Positions 41,452-50,711 of a stretch of 64,000 bases of DNA are shown here, piece after piece. The notes below the pieces were generated by a model. The model saw nothing but the letters and a program-made list of their open reading frames with translations, was not told the origin of the DNA and searched no databases. Source of the DNA: Desulfosporosinus youngiae DSM 17734 (GTDB taxonomy: Bacteria > Bacillota > Desulfitobacteriia > Desulfitobacteriales > Desulfitobacteriaceae); assembly GCF_000244895.1 (NCBI RefSeq), contig NZ_CM001441.1:1550001-1614000 (forward strand), in the 5' to 3' direction. Each line of letters begins with the position of its first letter. The stretch's first letter is position 1. The translations under genes were made by a program, and so were the position numbers.

Positions 41452-42695
41452 AAGCGGATACCTCCCATCCATATGCCTTCAATACCTGGAACCTCCAAAG
41501 CAAGCGGACGGAGATGATAGATATCCACTTTTAAATAAATCTTTGTTGTATCCGTGATGGAATGCGACAAGGTTTCCGAAATGACTGAGAGCGGTACTTT
41601 TTTTTCAAGCATGGCAGTAGCCAGGCTGGCGCGTAAGGCATGTGGGCCATGGCGTCTTCCGGAATTAATGACAATCCCGGCATCACGAAAAGCTTTTGTT
41701 ACGATGGTGTGAAGGGAGGCTGGTTTTAGCACATGGTGGGGTGCCTGCATCTGCAGGAACACATGATTATCATCAACATTTGGACGGCAATCCTTGAGAT
41801 ATTTGATGATGGCATTGCCGACATCTGCTGGAAGTGGGAGTACGGTATGCTTTCCTGTTTTCCTGGTAATGAATTCGATTGTGCTTTTATCCCAGTGGAT
41901 TGCACTGAATTTTAGCCCGCAGATATCAGAAGCCCTCATTCCAAGCCTGACTGCAATAAGAACCATTGCATAATTCCTGATCCCCAGAGCACTAAATCGG
42001 TTAAAGGAATCCAGCATGGTTTCGATTTCTCCCGTACCATAAACGGAAGGAATGACTTTCCTTACCCTTACGGTCTGTACACAAGTGGAAAGGTCTTTTT
42101 CAACATATTTATTTACATAGAGATACTTCAGAAGAAGCCTTAGGGAAGAAGAAGCACTCTTTACCGTGGGGAGATTTTTCGATGCAGAGAGCCACTTCAT
42201 GAAGCCCATGATACTAGAGGCATCTATATCTGCAAGATGTCCTATTTTTGATTCATAGAGATATTTTGACAGATGGTTCAAGGTATAGATATCTCTGTTG
42301 ATTGTTGATAATGCATAGCTTCCAGATTTCCTTTCTGATAAAAACTGATTGAAGACTACTGCAAAAGGCTCATGGAACATGCAAGGCCAGAATGACTTTT
42401 CTTTTGTTATCTTCCCATCTTCGGCACAGTTAATCAGGATATGAACGGCGCGAGATCTGCGTTTGTCAATCGGCCTTAGATGGGCAAAGTTATTGCCGGA
42501 TTTAATGCCATAATGATTTTCCAGAAAACATAGCGCCGATTCCCTGCTAAAAGGGATGCCGTTATCTGAAAGATAATCTTTCAATCTCCACCAGGTATAG
42601 GATACCTGTGTTATGTGATCCTGTTTGAGACCATCTCCCTCCATAGCCTGTTTTGCTTGATTAATTAATTCATCGATTGTTAATGGCTGTTTCAT
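41448..42695 (-). CDS. RIT1 tyrosine recombinase, first gene
   Basis: A 415-aa recombinase, the first and largest of the trio. The start MKQPLTIDEL at 42695 has AAGGAGG ahead; the longer frame upstream lacks a site. The catalytic set is LGMRASDICGL, HALRASLATAML, LSHSITDTTKIYLK, with Ser in place of Gly before the conserved His (SHS). The N-terminal SAM-like core-binding domain is longer than in the other two. Confidence 0.83.
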   Translation of the reverse strand: MKQPLTIDELINQAKQAMEGDGLKQDHITQVSYTWWRLKDYLSDNGIPFSRESALCFLENHYGIKSGNNFAHLRPIDKRRSRAVHILINCAEDGKITKEKSFWPCMFHEPFAVVFNQFLSERKSGSYALSTINRDIYTLNHLSKYLYESKIGHLADIDASSIMGFMKWLSASKNLPTVKSASSSLRLLLKYLYVNKYVEKDLSTCVQTVRVRKVIPSVYGTGEIETMLDSFNRFSALGIRNYAMVLIAVRLGMRASDICGLKFSAIHWDKSTIEFITRKTGKHTVLPLPADVGNAIIKYLKDCRPNVDDNHVFLQMQAPHHVLKPASLHTIVTKAFRDAGIVINSGRRHGPHALRASLATAMLEKKVPLSVISETLSHSITDTTKIYLKVDIYHLRPLALEVPGIEGIWMGGIRL

Positions 42696-42853
42696 AAGTG
42701 CCTCCTTACTTGAATGTGTTATTAGTGATTCAAGTATAGAGGGCAAAATGTAAAGAAAATAGATATAAGAATACCCTAATTGGTACAGAGCATCTTTCTA
42801 CTTTACATTTTCTCCAGCTTTCCATTTCACATAAAATGCAAAGCTTTGCATTT

Positions 42854-43123
42854 AATATGGTAGTTAAATTGAACGGTTGCAACCTTCCAAATCGCTAATT
42901 CATAGGGAGCAGCAGGAAGGGGCAGTAGTAGTGCCTTTTCTTCTAAAAATACGGTCTGGCGGCTACCAGGTCTTTTCTGAAAGGGTTTTCGGTTAAATAC
43001 CTCAAGTTTTTCGCGAATCGCCCTATTAAGCTCCGCCAGAGAAAAGAATTGTTGGCGACGGAGAGCTGCAATAATCCAAGTAGATATGATGCCAACGGTT
43101 CCTTCAACACTAGGCTTATCCTT
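42854..43123 (-). pseudogene. istA: istA fragment 2 (middle part)
   Basis: No ORF starts here, but the minus strand is open for 90 codons and reads KDKPSVEGTVGIISTWIIAA, RRQQFFSLAELNRAIREKLE and AAPYELAIWKVATVQFNYHI. This is the part of IstA that follows the catalytic core, including the post-Glu region (VEGTVG). It joins fragment 1 (ending RKPKD) and fragment 3 (starting at SVDKMHYSVP) once both RIT elements are removed. Confidence 0.88.
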
Positions 43124-43236
43124 TTTATCTTAAATTCAAGATAACAAAGATTATCTTCAAAACCATGTTATCTTCAAAATCAGCAGAACTACCTTAAATC
43201 GCAAGGCAGTTCCGCCGTAGTTTAAAGATAATTAAA

Positions 43237-44277
43237 TCAGCTAAATCCGCAGTACTCAAGCAGATACTGCTCTTTGCCCTTCCAGTTTTTCTGTTTTGCA
43301 ATTGTTTTACCAATGGTTCCTTCAAGATCAACAGACTCTAATGCCTTTGTGATGGTTTCTTCATCCGAATAGGAATAAACACTCGTTGTTTCAATACTGC
43401 TGTGGCCAAGGAAGTCTCTTATGTAAGAGATAGGAATCCCTTTTTTATGCATAGCCATTGCAATGCTGTGTCTGAGCATATGGGCATGCAGTCCCTCAGG
43501 AAAAGCAGTATCGGCTTTGTGAGCGAGTTTTCCATATTTTTTAAGAAAGTAATCGACTGTTCCAGCTTTCATCTGTGTTTTCTGCGATTCATGTATGGTA
43601 TAGAACAGTGAAGCGCCCAAGGGACTTCCTTTATGGAAGCTTGCAAGATAGGCGTCCAGATGCTTTACTGTTGATCCAAGAAGAGGGACATACCTTGTTT
43701 TATTCCCCTTGCCATGGATTCTGACCCGTACACTGGTATCGCTGCGGATAATACTGTTCAACTGTAAGTCCAGTAATTCCTGAATTCTCGCGCCCGTTTC
43801 ATAAGCAAAAATTATGAAAAAGCGGTCACGCCTGCCAAGCCTTGTTGTTATGTCGGGCAATGAGAATAAAAGTTTCAGCTGTATCTGTGTTAGATACTCA
43901 ACGCCCGGCTGCTTAACGCCCTTGAATGCGTGGATGCTGGCAACATCAAGATAGACCGGCATCAGTTCCATGTCTTCCTCACTACAATATTTCAGGAAGG
44001 ATTTAATGGCTGACAGCCTCAAGTTAAGTGTCTGCGCAGAATTCTTTTGGGTATTCTTAAGCCACATCAGGAAATCGTAAATGACGCTCCTTGAAAAACA
44101 GGAAAACTCCATCCGATCAAAGCTGATGTTTTTTTCCTCTCGCAGATAATTTCGTAAAAGATTTAATGATTGACGGTAGGCTCTGGCTGTCTTGTCGCTG
44201 AAGTTCCTCTTTGTAATAAGATAATCGGTCAGAAAGTCACGGAGCAACTGGTAAAAGTGCATTTCATTCTTCTTCAT
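43237..44277 (-). CDS. RIT2 tyrosine recombinase, third gene
   Basis: A 346-aa tyrosine recombinase with ETGARIQELLDL (Arg I), HGKGNKTRYVPL (Lys), HAHMLRHSIAMAMH (HxxRH), FLGHSSIETTSVYSY (His, Tyr). The start MKKNEMHFY at 44277 has GGAGGTG ahead and overlaps the second gene by 14 bp. The family match is to the third gene of RIT1. Confidence 0.85.
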   Translation of the reverse strand: MKKNEMHFYQLLRDFLTDYLITKRNFSDKTARAYRQSLNLLRNYLREEKNISFDRMEFSCFSRSVIYDFLMWLKNTQKNSAQTLNLRLSAIKSFLKYCSEEDMELMPVYLDVASIHAFKGVKQPGVEYLTQIQLKLLFSLPDITTRLGRRDRFFIIFAYETGARIQELLDLQLNSIIRSDTSVRVRIHGKGNKTRYVPLLGSTVKHLDAYLASFHKGSPLGASLFYTIHESQKTQMKAGTVDYFLKKYGKLAHKADTAFPEGLHAHMLRHSIAMAMHKKGIPISYIRDFLGHSSIETTSVYSYSDEETITKALESVDLEGTIGKTIAKQKNWKGKEQYLLEYCGFS

Positions 44278-45241
44278 GATGCACCTCCGGCAGGATGTCA
44301 TCATTCACGGAAGAAAGCCGTTGTTCCATTTCAGGGTAAAAATCTTCCACAAGGGAAAGGTAATAATCCGTATCAGCATAATTGGAATGCCCCATATATT
44401 CGCTCAAGTAAGGATAAAGGGCGTTTATGTCCTGACCTTCCTTTACCCACTGATTCAATCGGTGAACCGCATACCCATGCCGAGCATCATGAACTCTTGC
44501 CGGATTTCCTGTAATTGCATGAGATTCAGGCAGTTTGTCCCAGAACTCATGGAACCAGCAGTCAAGCATTGATTTATTAAAGCAGTTTCCATGCTTGTTG
44601 GGGAAAAACACTTGTCTGTCTGGGAACATGGATTCCATGATGAAATCATACTCGCTGCATACCTCCTGCAGATCTTCGCTCATGTATACGATCCTGGCCT
44701 TCCAGCCTTTGGATTCCCGTATGGATATCTTTCCTGTTTCAAGGTCAACATCCTCTTTTTTTAGCAGGCGTGCTTCCGAGGAACGCAGCCCGCAGCAGTA
44801 CAGCATGCGGAAGATGACCGGTATGACATATCTCCTGGTCGGAGAGAACGGTGAAGGAGGGCACTGATCAATGGCCTTGAAAAAGGCTTTCAATTCGGCA
44901 ACCGTATAAATATGGGCCTCATATTTAATCTGTCTATTCGGGATGTGACCGGGAATGACATAAGCATCGTATCCAAGCCCTTTCAGGTATTTACCAAGCT
45001 GCCTTACCGGAGTAACCCTTCTTAAAAGACCGTTCGAATGCTCTCCAGACTTTGACTGGATCCAGGCAGAGCCCATTGCCCGTGTTATTGTGCTCTCTCC
45101 CGGGAACTTTTCAGCCGCAAGTAAATCAAAGTGATACAGTATTTGGGCTGAAGACCGGTAAGGATAACCCAATGCGCGTTTCTGGATGATAAAGTCTTTA
45201 ATGCAGGTACCGAGGAGACTTTTAAATGTATAATCAGTCAT
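44264..45241 (-). CDS. RIT2 tyrosine recombinase, second gene
   Basis: A 325-aa tyrosine recombinase with CCGLRSSEARLL (Arg I), HDARHGYAVHRL (HxxRH), YMGHSNYADTDYYLS (His, Tyr). The start MTDYTFKSLL at 45241 has GGGGAGGTG ahead and overlaps the first gene by 8 bp. It is the counterpart of the middle gene of RIT1. Confidence 0.85.
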   Translation of the reverse strand: MTDYTFKSLLGTCIKDFIIQKRALGYPYRSSAQILYHFDLLAAEKFPGESTITRAMGSAWIQSKSGEHSNGLLRRVTPVRQLGKYLKGLGYDAYVIPGHIPNRQIKYEAHIYTVAELKAFFKAIDQCPPSPFSPTRRYVIPVIFRMLYCCGLRSSEARLLKKEDVDLETGKISIRESKGWKARIVYMSEDLQEVCSEYDFIMESMFPDRQVFFPNKHGNCFNKSMLDCWFHEFWDKLPESHAITGNPARVHDARHGYAVHRLNQWVKEGQDINALYPYLSEYMGHSNYADTDYYLSLVEDFYPEMEQRLSSVNDDILPEVHHEEE

Positions 45242-46817
45242 CAGAAGCACCTCCCCGCCATGAAACCCTGCCTATGACGGACAGATCCAGCGCGCACATC
45301 CGAAGCATGGATTCCTCCATGGACAAATAAGGTTTGTCGGATTCCTTTGAGGTGTGTCCAAGCGCATCGGTAATGACCTGGTGAGGTACTTTAGCAACCA
45401 GAAGTTTATGTACCATGGAATACCGGAAAAGGTGCACGCCCCTAGCAGTACCGTTTACCGGCTTTATCCCCAGGCAGCCAAGCAGTCTGGAACAGGTTGA
45501 GTAAACAGAAGTCAGTTTATTGTAAGGCGCCTGTTTCCGTAAGAATATATATGGGTAATGGTCGGCTCGTTTCGGTCTCTCATTCAGAATGTAATCCATC
45601 AGTGCGTTGCCAACATCTTGGAGCAATGGCAGTACGAGAGGTTCGCCAGTCTTTTTCTGGATCAGCCTGATTTTATCATTGCGCCAGTCAATCGCCTGAA
45701 AAGTGAGATTGCAGATATCGCAATCACGCAATCCCAGATGCATGGCAAGAAGGATTACTGCTTTTGTGCGTTTAGACTCTTTAGCCAGCTGTGCAACCAG
45801 TTTTGTCTGATCTTTTTCAGAAATATATGCGGCAACCGAGCCCCGCTGTACAAAGCCTCCCATTACAATGCCGGACAAATCTTTCCTGATCAGGCCGACT
45901 GTATGAAAGAACTTAAGCAGTGAACGCAGGATTGGAAGTATGGTTGCCATGCTCCGTCTATTGCAGATGCCTGCAAACTTTGTAATGACAAGATGGATCT
46001 TTTCGGGTGAAAGAGACAGTAAATCTTTCGGTGTTTCTATCCCGGTGAACTCCACGGTTTTTCGGAATACATAATCGTGCAGGTCGATTGTGGATCGGCT
46101 GAGGTTGCGCTGCTCCAGCGACCCAAGGTACTGTGAACGAATGGATTCTACCTCTAAGCTGCTAAAGTCGGCATCTCGGTTGATCATTCCCCAAAGAAAG
46201 CGCCCTGTATTTGCGACTTCCATCAGGACATGTGCCGCCTTACGGTTAATTTTCCACTTCCATTCCTTCATGGAGCCTTTATTACGTAGGTTATTTATTT
46301 CTTGGATGAAGCATTTCATCAATGTTTCATCATATCCAGAGACACCGGCATCATAAAAATAGCATCGTATGTCCATCCAGGAATGCTTGTATTGCCCCAT
46401 AGTAGAATCCGTGAGCTTAAGGTATCTCATTTCAATCTCAGCCTTGACAAGGAGGTAATCAATATGCACGTCTGCTGTTATTGGGAACTCCCTGCTCTGA
46501 AAAAACCCATGGACTTCTGCATCATTCGGCATGGGTGGTTCGTTGAACGGTATGCCGTGTTCATCTCTGGCTTGTGTACAGGCTAATGTGTCAACCAATT
46601 TTACGCAGCGAACATGCAGTGCGCGGCGTTCCGGTGAACCATTGTCCTCTCTAATGAATGCATCATATAACTCTTCGCATGGTTCCGTAATGCCAAGTGA
46701 TTTAGCACACTTTAGCATCTGGTTGAAGTAGCGGCGTCTGGACTCCCAGGTTTCATTGGCAAGTTCAGATTTCAACTGCTGCAAAAGGGTATTGATAGTA
46801 GTTTCAAGCTTTGTCAT
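45234..46817 (-). CDS. RIT2 tyrosine recombinase, first gene
   Basis: A 527-aa recombinase, longer than its RIT1 counterpart because of an extended N-terminal region (about 150 residues) of unknown role. The catalytic set is LGLRDCDICNL, HLFRYSMVHKLL, ALGHTSKESDKPYLS. The start has AAGGAGG ahead. The frame is intact, so RIT2 may still be mobile. Confidence 0.83.
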   Translation of the reverse strand: MTKLETTINTLLQQLKSELANETWESRRRYFNQMLKCAKSLGITEPCEELYDAFIREDNGSPERRALHVRCVKLVDTLACTQARDEHGIPFNEPPMPNDAEVHGFFQSREFPITADVHIDYLLVKAEIEMRYLKLTDSTMGQYKHSWMDIRCYFYDAGVSGYDETLMKCFIQEINNLRNKGSMKEWKWKINRKAAHVLMEVANTGRFLWGMINRDADFSSLEVESIRSQYLGSLEQRNLSRSTIDLHDYVFRKTVEFTGIETPKDLLSLSPEKIHLVITKFAGICNRRSMATILPILRSLLKFFHTVGLIRKDLSGIVMGGFVQRGSVAAYISEKDQTKLVAQLAKESKRTKAVILLAMHLGLRDCDICNLTFQAIDWRNDKIRLIQKKTGEPLVLPLLQDVGNALMDYILNERPKRADHYPYIFLRKQAPYNKLTSVYSTCSRLLGCLGIKPVNGTARGVHLFRYSMVHKLLVAKVPHQVITDALGHTSKESDKPYLSMEESMLRMCALDLSVIGRVSWRGGASDD

Positions 46818-46963
46818 ATGTTATCCTCCTTCTGCCTGTATCAGGCTGTCTAAAGGATAACCCTATATACGGATTTATTATCTTCAATTTCATGCTATTG
46901 GCTGGCTGTAAATTTAGCAGTTCTGCTGATTTTGAAGATAACATGGTTTTGAAGATAATCTTT

Positions 46964-47701
46964 GGGTTTTCTCACCCGTGCCGGAATAACAGCGGTTCCG
47001 TAGTACTCTGCCATTTCGTGATAGGACTTGTTGATAACTGGAGTATACCAGGACGTTCGTTCTACACCAGTTTTCAGATTATCCGGAACGAGGATTCGAG
47101 TAGCACCCCCAAAGTACTTATATGCATTGATATGGGCTGTAATCCAGGACTCCTGGTTTTGGTTCAGAAATGCTTCCACATAGGCATATTGACTGTACGA
47201 GAGGACGGTTACAAAAACATAAGCATCAATGCTCTCGCCTGTATCCGTATCGATAATGCTTGCTGTTTGGCCTGCCCAGTCGACTTCCATTTGCTCGCCA
47301 GGCTTTCGTCCGATGTGCATAGTTGCCTTGGTTTTGGCCACATATTGTTGGTAATGATAGCAAAACTGAGAATACATAAGTGGAATTTCATTGCTGAGTC
47401 TGGAAGATTCACAGTATTCATTCCAAAGCAGGCTGAGGGTTACGCCGCTCTTCGCCATTTCTTTATGAATGTACTCGTTATCTGGGCGTTTTCGGGTTAA
47501 TGGTAATGAAGATTCGGGAAAGAAAAGCTTGTGCAACTCACCGTTCGTCCTATCTGGGTTCAATGGCCACGAAACACTAAGTTCCTGAGACCGTTTCAAG
47601 ACCCTGGCGACAGTGTTGCGTGAACATTCGCAGCTCACTGCGATGCTGCGTTGACTGATTCCTTGGCTAATAAGCCGAAGAATCTCGCGATAATTGGTCA
47701 T
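46964..47701 (-). pseudogene. istA: istA fragment 1 (N-terminal part)
   Basis: N-terminal part of the IS21 transposase. It has a helix-turn-helix (LISQGISQRSIAVSCECSRN), an rve/DDE domain with MEVDWAGQTASIIDTDTGES (first Asp), and ILVPDNLKTGVERTSWYTPV (second Asp). It runs to PARVRKPKD, where RIT2 is inserted; the frame then reads into RIT2 and stops at 46895. An intact istA would be about 500 codons. Confidence 0.9.
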
Positions 47702-47997
47702 TTGATGACCTCCTATGAATGTAATTTACACTCCTCTCTTGAGTGCATAGCTACATTCTAATAAGGAGTTTCATCAAATGGCTCCCTATCCGGAAAGGTG
47801 GCTCTAAAAATCCGGAACTATGGCTCTCATCGTCCGGAATAGTGGCTCAATTTGGTCCGGATTATTCATTGAACGGGTGAAATGCCTATGAACAGAGTGA
47901 TGCAGATGACTCGTAAAGCTGATAATTTAGTGCAACCCTTGAGTAGATAATAAAGATATTTAAAATATTGAGTTTCATAAAGAAGGAGGCTCACATT

Positions 47998-48960
47998 ATG
48001 GCTAAAAACGATAACATGCTGGCAATTCTGTGGATGCTGAATTCAGGCGTAAAAATGACTGCAAAACAGATTTCTGAAAAGCTAGAAATAAATATAAGGA
48101 CAGTTTATCGGTATATTGATGCACTATGTGCCAGTGGCGTACCTATAATATCTGACCCAGGTCATAATGGCGGGTATAGCCTGCTGAATAATTTTATCAG
48201 GGCACCTCTGCTATTTGATATGGAAGAAAAAAAGGCACTCCTTCAAGCTGCTGTTTTTGCAAAAGAAGCTGGATGCCCTTCGAGTGAGGCATTAGGCAAT
48301 GCAACATCAAAGTTGAAAATGTATTCGAATCAGGAACAGGAAAGTATACTTAACCATCATTTAGCCGGATTTGAAGTTATAAACGGCATGGTAAATCCTT
48401 CCGTTCAGCCGATATTGGCGGAATTGGAGCAGGCTGTAGAAAAGGAATTCTCTGTAGAAATTGATTATCGCACAAGCCGTGAAGAGCAACCAAAGAATAG
48501 GATGATAGACCCCTATGGAATGGTTTACTGGAACAACAAATGGTATACTGTTGCATTTTGCCACTTAAGGAATGAAATACGAAGCTTTCGGGTAGATCGG
48601 ATTTTACTAATCAAGTGTACTCAAATAATATTTAAGCGTCCAGCTGATTTTTCGGCCGGTGAATTTTTTATGAAAAACCTGTTACCTGATTTGGTGGGTA
48701 AGGAGGGGTTAATTTCTTTAATTATCGAAGGCAGGTCAGAGGCGTTGGATGAACTATGCATGCATTGGTTTTTAGGGCATCATCTGAAAGAGCGAACATC
48801 TAATCAAGCCATCTTTTTATTTGAGGAAAAATCAATTCATAGTTATGTCCCTTATTTTCTCCTATCCTATGGTAAATCCATTCAAATAATCGAACCACAA
48901 AGTTTGAAAGAAAGACTTGTTGCTATTGCATCGGAGTTAATGGAATACTATCAACTTTAA
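47998..48960 (+). CDS. WYL-domain transcriptional regulator
   Basis: A 320-aa regulator. The N-terminal winged HTH (HTH_11/DeoR-like) reads LNSGVKMTAKQISEKLEINI followed by RTVYRYIDALCASG. The WYL domain in the middle (about 145-220) has KEFSVEIDYRTSREEQPKNR and YGMVYWNNKWYTVAFCHLRN with RSFRVDRI. WYL proteins bind nucleic-acid-type ligands and control stress or defence genes. The start is ATG 47998 with AAGGAGG ahead. It may regulate the following genes; a terminator separates it from them. Confidence 0.85.
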   Translation: MAKNDNMLAILWMLNSGVKMTAKQISEKLEINIRTVYRYIDALCASGVPIISDPGHNGGYSLLNNFIRAPLLFDMEEKKALLQAAVFAKEAGCPSSEALGNATSKLKMYSNQEQESILNHHLAGFEVINGMVNPSVQPILAELEQAVEKEFSVEIDYRTSREEQPKNRMIDPYGMVYWNNKWYTVAFCHLRNEIRSFRVDRILLIKCTQIIFKRPADFSAGEFFMKNLLPDLVGKEGLISLIIEGRSEALDELCMHWFLGHHLKERTSNQAIFLFEEKSIHSYVPYFLLSYGKSIQIIEPQSLKERLVAIASELMEYYQL

Positions 48961-48963
48961 TAG

Positions 48964-48998
48964 CTTCACTGACAGCAGATGTCAGTGAAGTTGTTTTA
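48964..48998 (+). terminator. Intrinsic terminator
   Basis: A perfect 11-bp stem CTTCACTGACA / TGTCAGTGAAG, loop GCAGA, tail TTGTTTT. Confidence 0.85.
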
Positions 48999-49067
48999 TA
49001 ATGAGGATAGTCACTGATTACCGATGGTCGGTATTCCTTGATGAATAAAATAAGGAGAAATTGCAAA

Positions 49068-49694
49068 ATGAATAATACAGTATATCTTTATGTGTTTGAC
49101 ACAATGTCAGACTGGGAAATAGGTTACTTAACTGCCGAGCTGAACTCGGGAAGATATTATAAAAAGGGACTTGACCCATCAAAAATAGTGACTGTTGGAA
49201 TTGAAAAGACGATTGTAACAACAATGGGCGGATTGAAAATACTGCCAGATATCAAACTGGATGAGTGCAGTATTGAAAGCACAGATGCATTGATTTTACC
49301 TGGTGGAGATACATGGACAGAAACAATTCACCAACCCATTTTAAAAATCGTTGAGAGGTGTTTAAAGGAAGGTATATTGGTCGCAGCCATTTGTGGTGCT
49401 ACAATGGGGCTCGCCCAGAATGGATTGCTGAATTTACGTTGGCATACAAGCAATGATCTGGAATACCTTAAAATGATCTGTCCCACTTACACGGGCGAAA
49501 AGTATTACAAAATGGAGTCTGCTGTAACTGATGAAAAACTGATTACTGCATCTGGAATAGCTCCGTTAGAATTTTCTGTACACGTCTTGAAAGCGCTGGG
49601 TGTGTTTTCTTCAAAAACATTAGATGCCTGGTATAGTCTTAATAAGACTCATGAATCCAAATATTTCTATGAGTTGATAAATTCAATTCAATGA
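49068..49694 (+). CDS. DJ-1/PfpI family protein (class I glutamine amidotransferase-like)
   Basis: A 208-aa protein with the flavodoxin-like DJ-1 fold. It has YLYVFDTMSDWEIGYLTAEL at the N-terminus, ALILPGGDTW, and the nucleophile elbow VAAICGATMGLAQNGLL (Cys about 105). The start is ATG 49068 with AAGGAG ahead. A short palindrome ACCGA-TGG-TCGGT lies just upstream at about 49020-49032. The likely function is stress-related hydrolase or glyoxalase-like; substrate unknown. Confidence 0.8.
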   Translation: MNNTVYLYVFDTMSDWEIGYLTAELNSGRYYKKGLDPSKIVTVGIEKTIVTTMGGLKILPDIKLDECSIESTDALILPGGDTWTETIHQPILKIVERCLKEGILVAAICGATMGLAQNGLLNLRWHTSNDLEYLKMICPTYTGEKYYKMESAVTDEKLITASGIAPLEFSVHVLKALGVFSSKTLDAWYSLNKTHESKYFYELINSIQ

Positions 49695-49745
49695 AGGTAT
49701 AAGCATAAAATTGAAATGTTATGATCATTTAAAGAAGTTATAAAA

Positions 49746-50270
49746 ATGACTAAAAGCATAAAATATATGGGAGTGTCAGGTAAATATACAAAGAATGGAA
49801 CACCCAACGGCTTTACATCTATTACCCCATTTATAACAGTGAAGAATCCTTCTGAAGCAATAGAGTTCTATAAAACTGTTTTCAATGCAAGGGTTAAGGA
49901 TATTACTGAATACCCGGATGGAAATGGTAATAAAATAATTGTTCATGCAGAATTAGATTTTGGAAATGGTTTTTTGCAACTGGGAGCAGCGAATCCGGCA
50001 TATAAATTAGTCTTGCCGCCAAATGAGGACAATGCGTGTTATTCTTTAGGAATTTACGTAATTAATGCTGATCAGGTATTTGAAAATGCGGTAGCAAGAG
50101 GAGCAAAAGTAAGGGAACCGGTTGCAAGCTTTGTTTCAGGTGATCGATTCGGAAGTATATTGGACCCTTTTGGAGTAAGATGGTCTATTATGACTAGGAT
50201 TGAGGATTTGTCAGAAGAAGAAAGTAGTCGTAGGGTTGCTGAATGGGCCAAAAGCTTTAGTGGAGAATAA
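49746..50270 (+). CDS. VOC/glyoxalase superfamily protein (PhnB-like)
   Basis: A 174-aa protein with vicinal-oxygen-chelate repeats: FITVKNPSEAIEFYKTVFNA, HAELDFGNGFLQLG, GIYVINADQVFENAVARGAK and SGDRFGSILDPFGVRWSIM. This is the PhnB/DUF1428-like type commonly annotated as glyoxalase or bleomycin-resistance-like. The metal ligand set is not certain. It lies about 50 bp after the PfpI gene, so probably the same operon. Confidence 0.8.
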   Translation: MTKSIKYMGVSGKYTKNGTPNGFTSITPFITVKNPSEAIEFYKTVFNARVKDITEYPDGNGNKIIVHAELDFGNGFLQLGAANPAYKLVLPPNEDNACYSLGIYVINADQVFENAVARGAKVREPVASFVSGDRFGSILDPFGVRWSIMTRIEDLSEEESSRRVAEWAKSFSGE

Positions 50271-50583
50271 ATGCAATAAATGTCAGCGAGTGGTCGAAAG
50301 AGGAGAGTTCACAAATTTACCTGGAGAGGGAAAACCCTTAAAGCTGGAGCCCTTTAACCCGTATGTATCTAAAGAACAGGTAATAATGAATAAGGTACTC
50401 AATAGCTCCGGGTTAATACCAATTGAGATATTAATTCTAAAAGCAATAGATGAAATAAAAGAAAAGCTTAAGGATTCAAAGCTAAAGAGTGAGCAAAATG
50501 CCCTGAAAGTAAAACTAAACGAATTAGAAATTACATTCGATATACAGATGGAGGCACGTCGAAATTTCTTTGATAATAGTTGA
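50260..50583 (+). CDS. DUF1992 (DnaJ-C28-like) protein, N-terminus atypical
   Basis: Carries the DUF1992 signature VERGEFTNLPGEGKPLKLEP followed by NPYVSKEQVIMNKVLNSSGL, then a coiled coil. The family normally begins with a short helix (L-A-E-x-K-I-x-E-A) before the RGEF motif; here that part is replaced by ENKCNKCQRV. There is no good ribosome site: the start could be GTG 50260 or the overlapping ATG 50200. It is probably a truncated gene fused to the end of the VOC gene. Confidence 0.6.
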   Translation: MENKCNKCQRVVERGEFTNLPGEGKPLKLEPFNPYVSKEQVIMNKVLNSSGLIPIEILILKAIDEIKEKLKDSKLKSEQNALKVKLNELEITFDIQMEARRNFFDNS

Positions 50584-50711
50584 TTTGATCGTTCAGATCT
50601 TATTCATTGGTTTCAGAACACTGTTTTAGGCCTTGTCCAATTTCGCATTATATAATCCTGCATTAGGATAAATCCCGATCAGTCAGCGAATACATAGAAT
50701 GTGAGGTCATG

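Larger units (their letters stand above)
39380..42853 (-). mobile_element. RIT element 1 (recombinase in trio)
   Basis: A 3474-bp element inside istA. A perfect 30-bp inverted repeat lies at 39378-39407 and 42800-42829 (TGAAATGGAAAGC..., inner end AATGTAAAGT). The right repeat is followed by a perfect 20-bp palindrome (AAATGCAAAGCTTTGCATTT, 42834-42853). A 6-bp target repeat AATATG flanks it (39374-39379 and 42854-42859). Three coupled tyrosine recombinase genes fill the element, all on the minus strand. Confidence 0.85.
43124..46957 (-). mobile_element. RIT element 2 (recombinase in trio)
   Basis: A 3834-bp element inserted at a second site in istA. A perfect 46-bp inverted repeat lies at 43145-43190 and 46919-46964 (outer part AAAGATTATCTTCAAAACC, inner part TCAGCAGAACT). 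A 20-bp imperfect palindrome (TTATCTTAAATTCAAGATAA, 43125-43144) lies outside the left repeat. A 6-bp target repeat with one mismatch flanks it (ATCCTT 43118-43123; ATCTTT 46958-46963). It carries three tyrosine recombinase genes on the minus strand and is clearly divergent from RIT1. Confidence 0.83.
37784..47868 (-). mobile_element. IS21-family element carrying two RIT insertions
   Basis: Both ends have the IS21 pattern of repeated short motifs: the left end starts TGAATATTACGG and has AGAGCC/GAGCC-CCGG repeats, and the right end, read inward, starts TGAATAATCCGG with the same repeats. The flanks carry a 5-bp direct repeat TTGAA (37779-37783 and 47869-47873), the expected target duplication. 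It encodes IstB intact and IstA in three pieces. Removing the two inserted RIT elements leaves about 2.77 kb, a normal IS21 size. Confidence 0.85.

Noticed and set aside
37784-47868. Regular short repeats (GGCTC/CCGG units) as a possible CRISPR array
   Set aside because: The repeats are only at the element ends, are 6-7 bp long and match IS21 terminal repeats; no cas gene is present.
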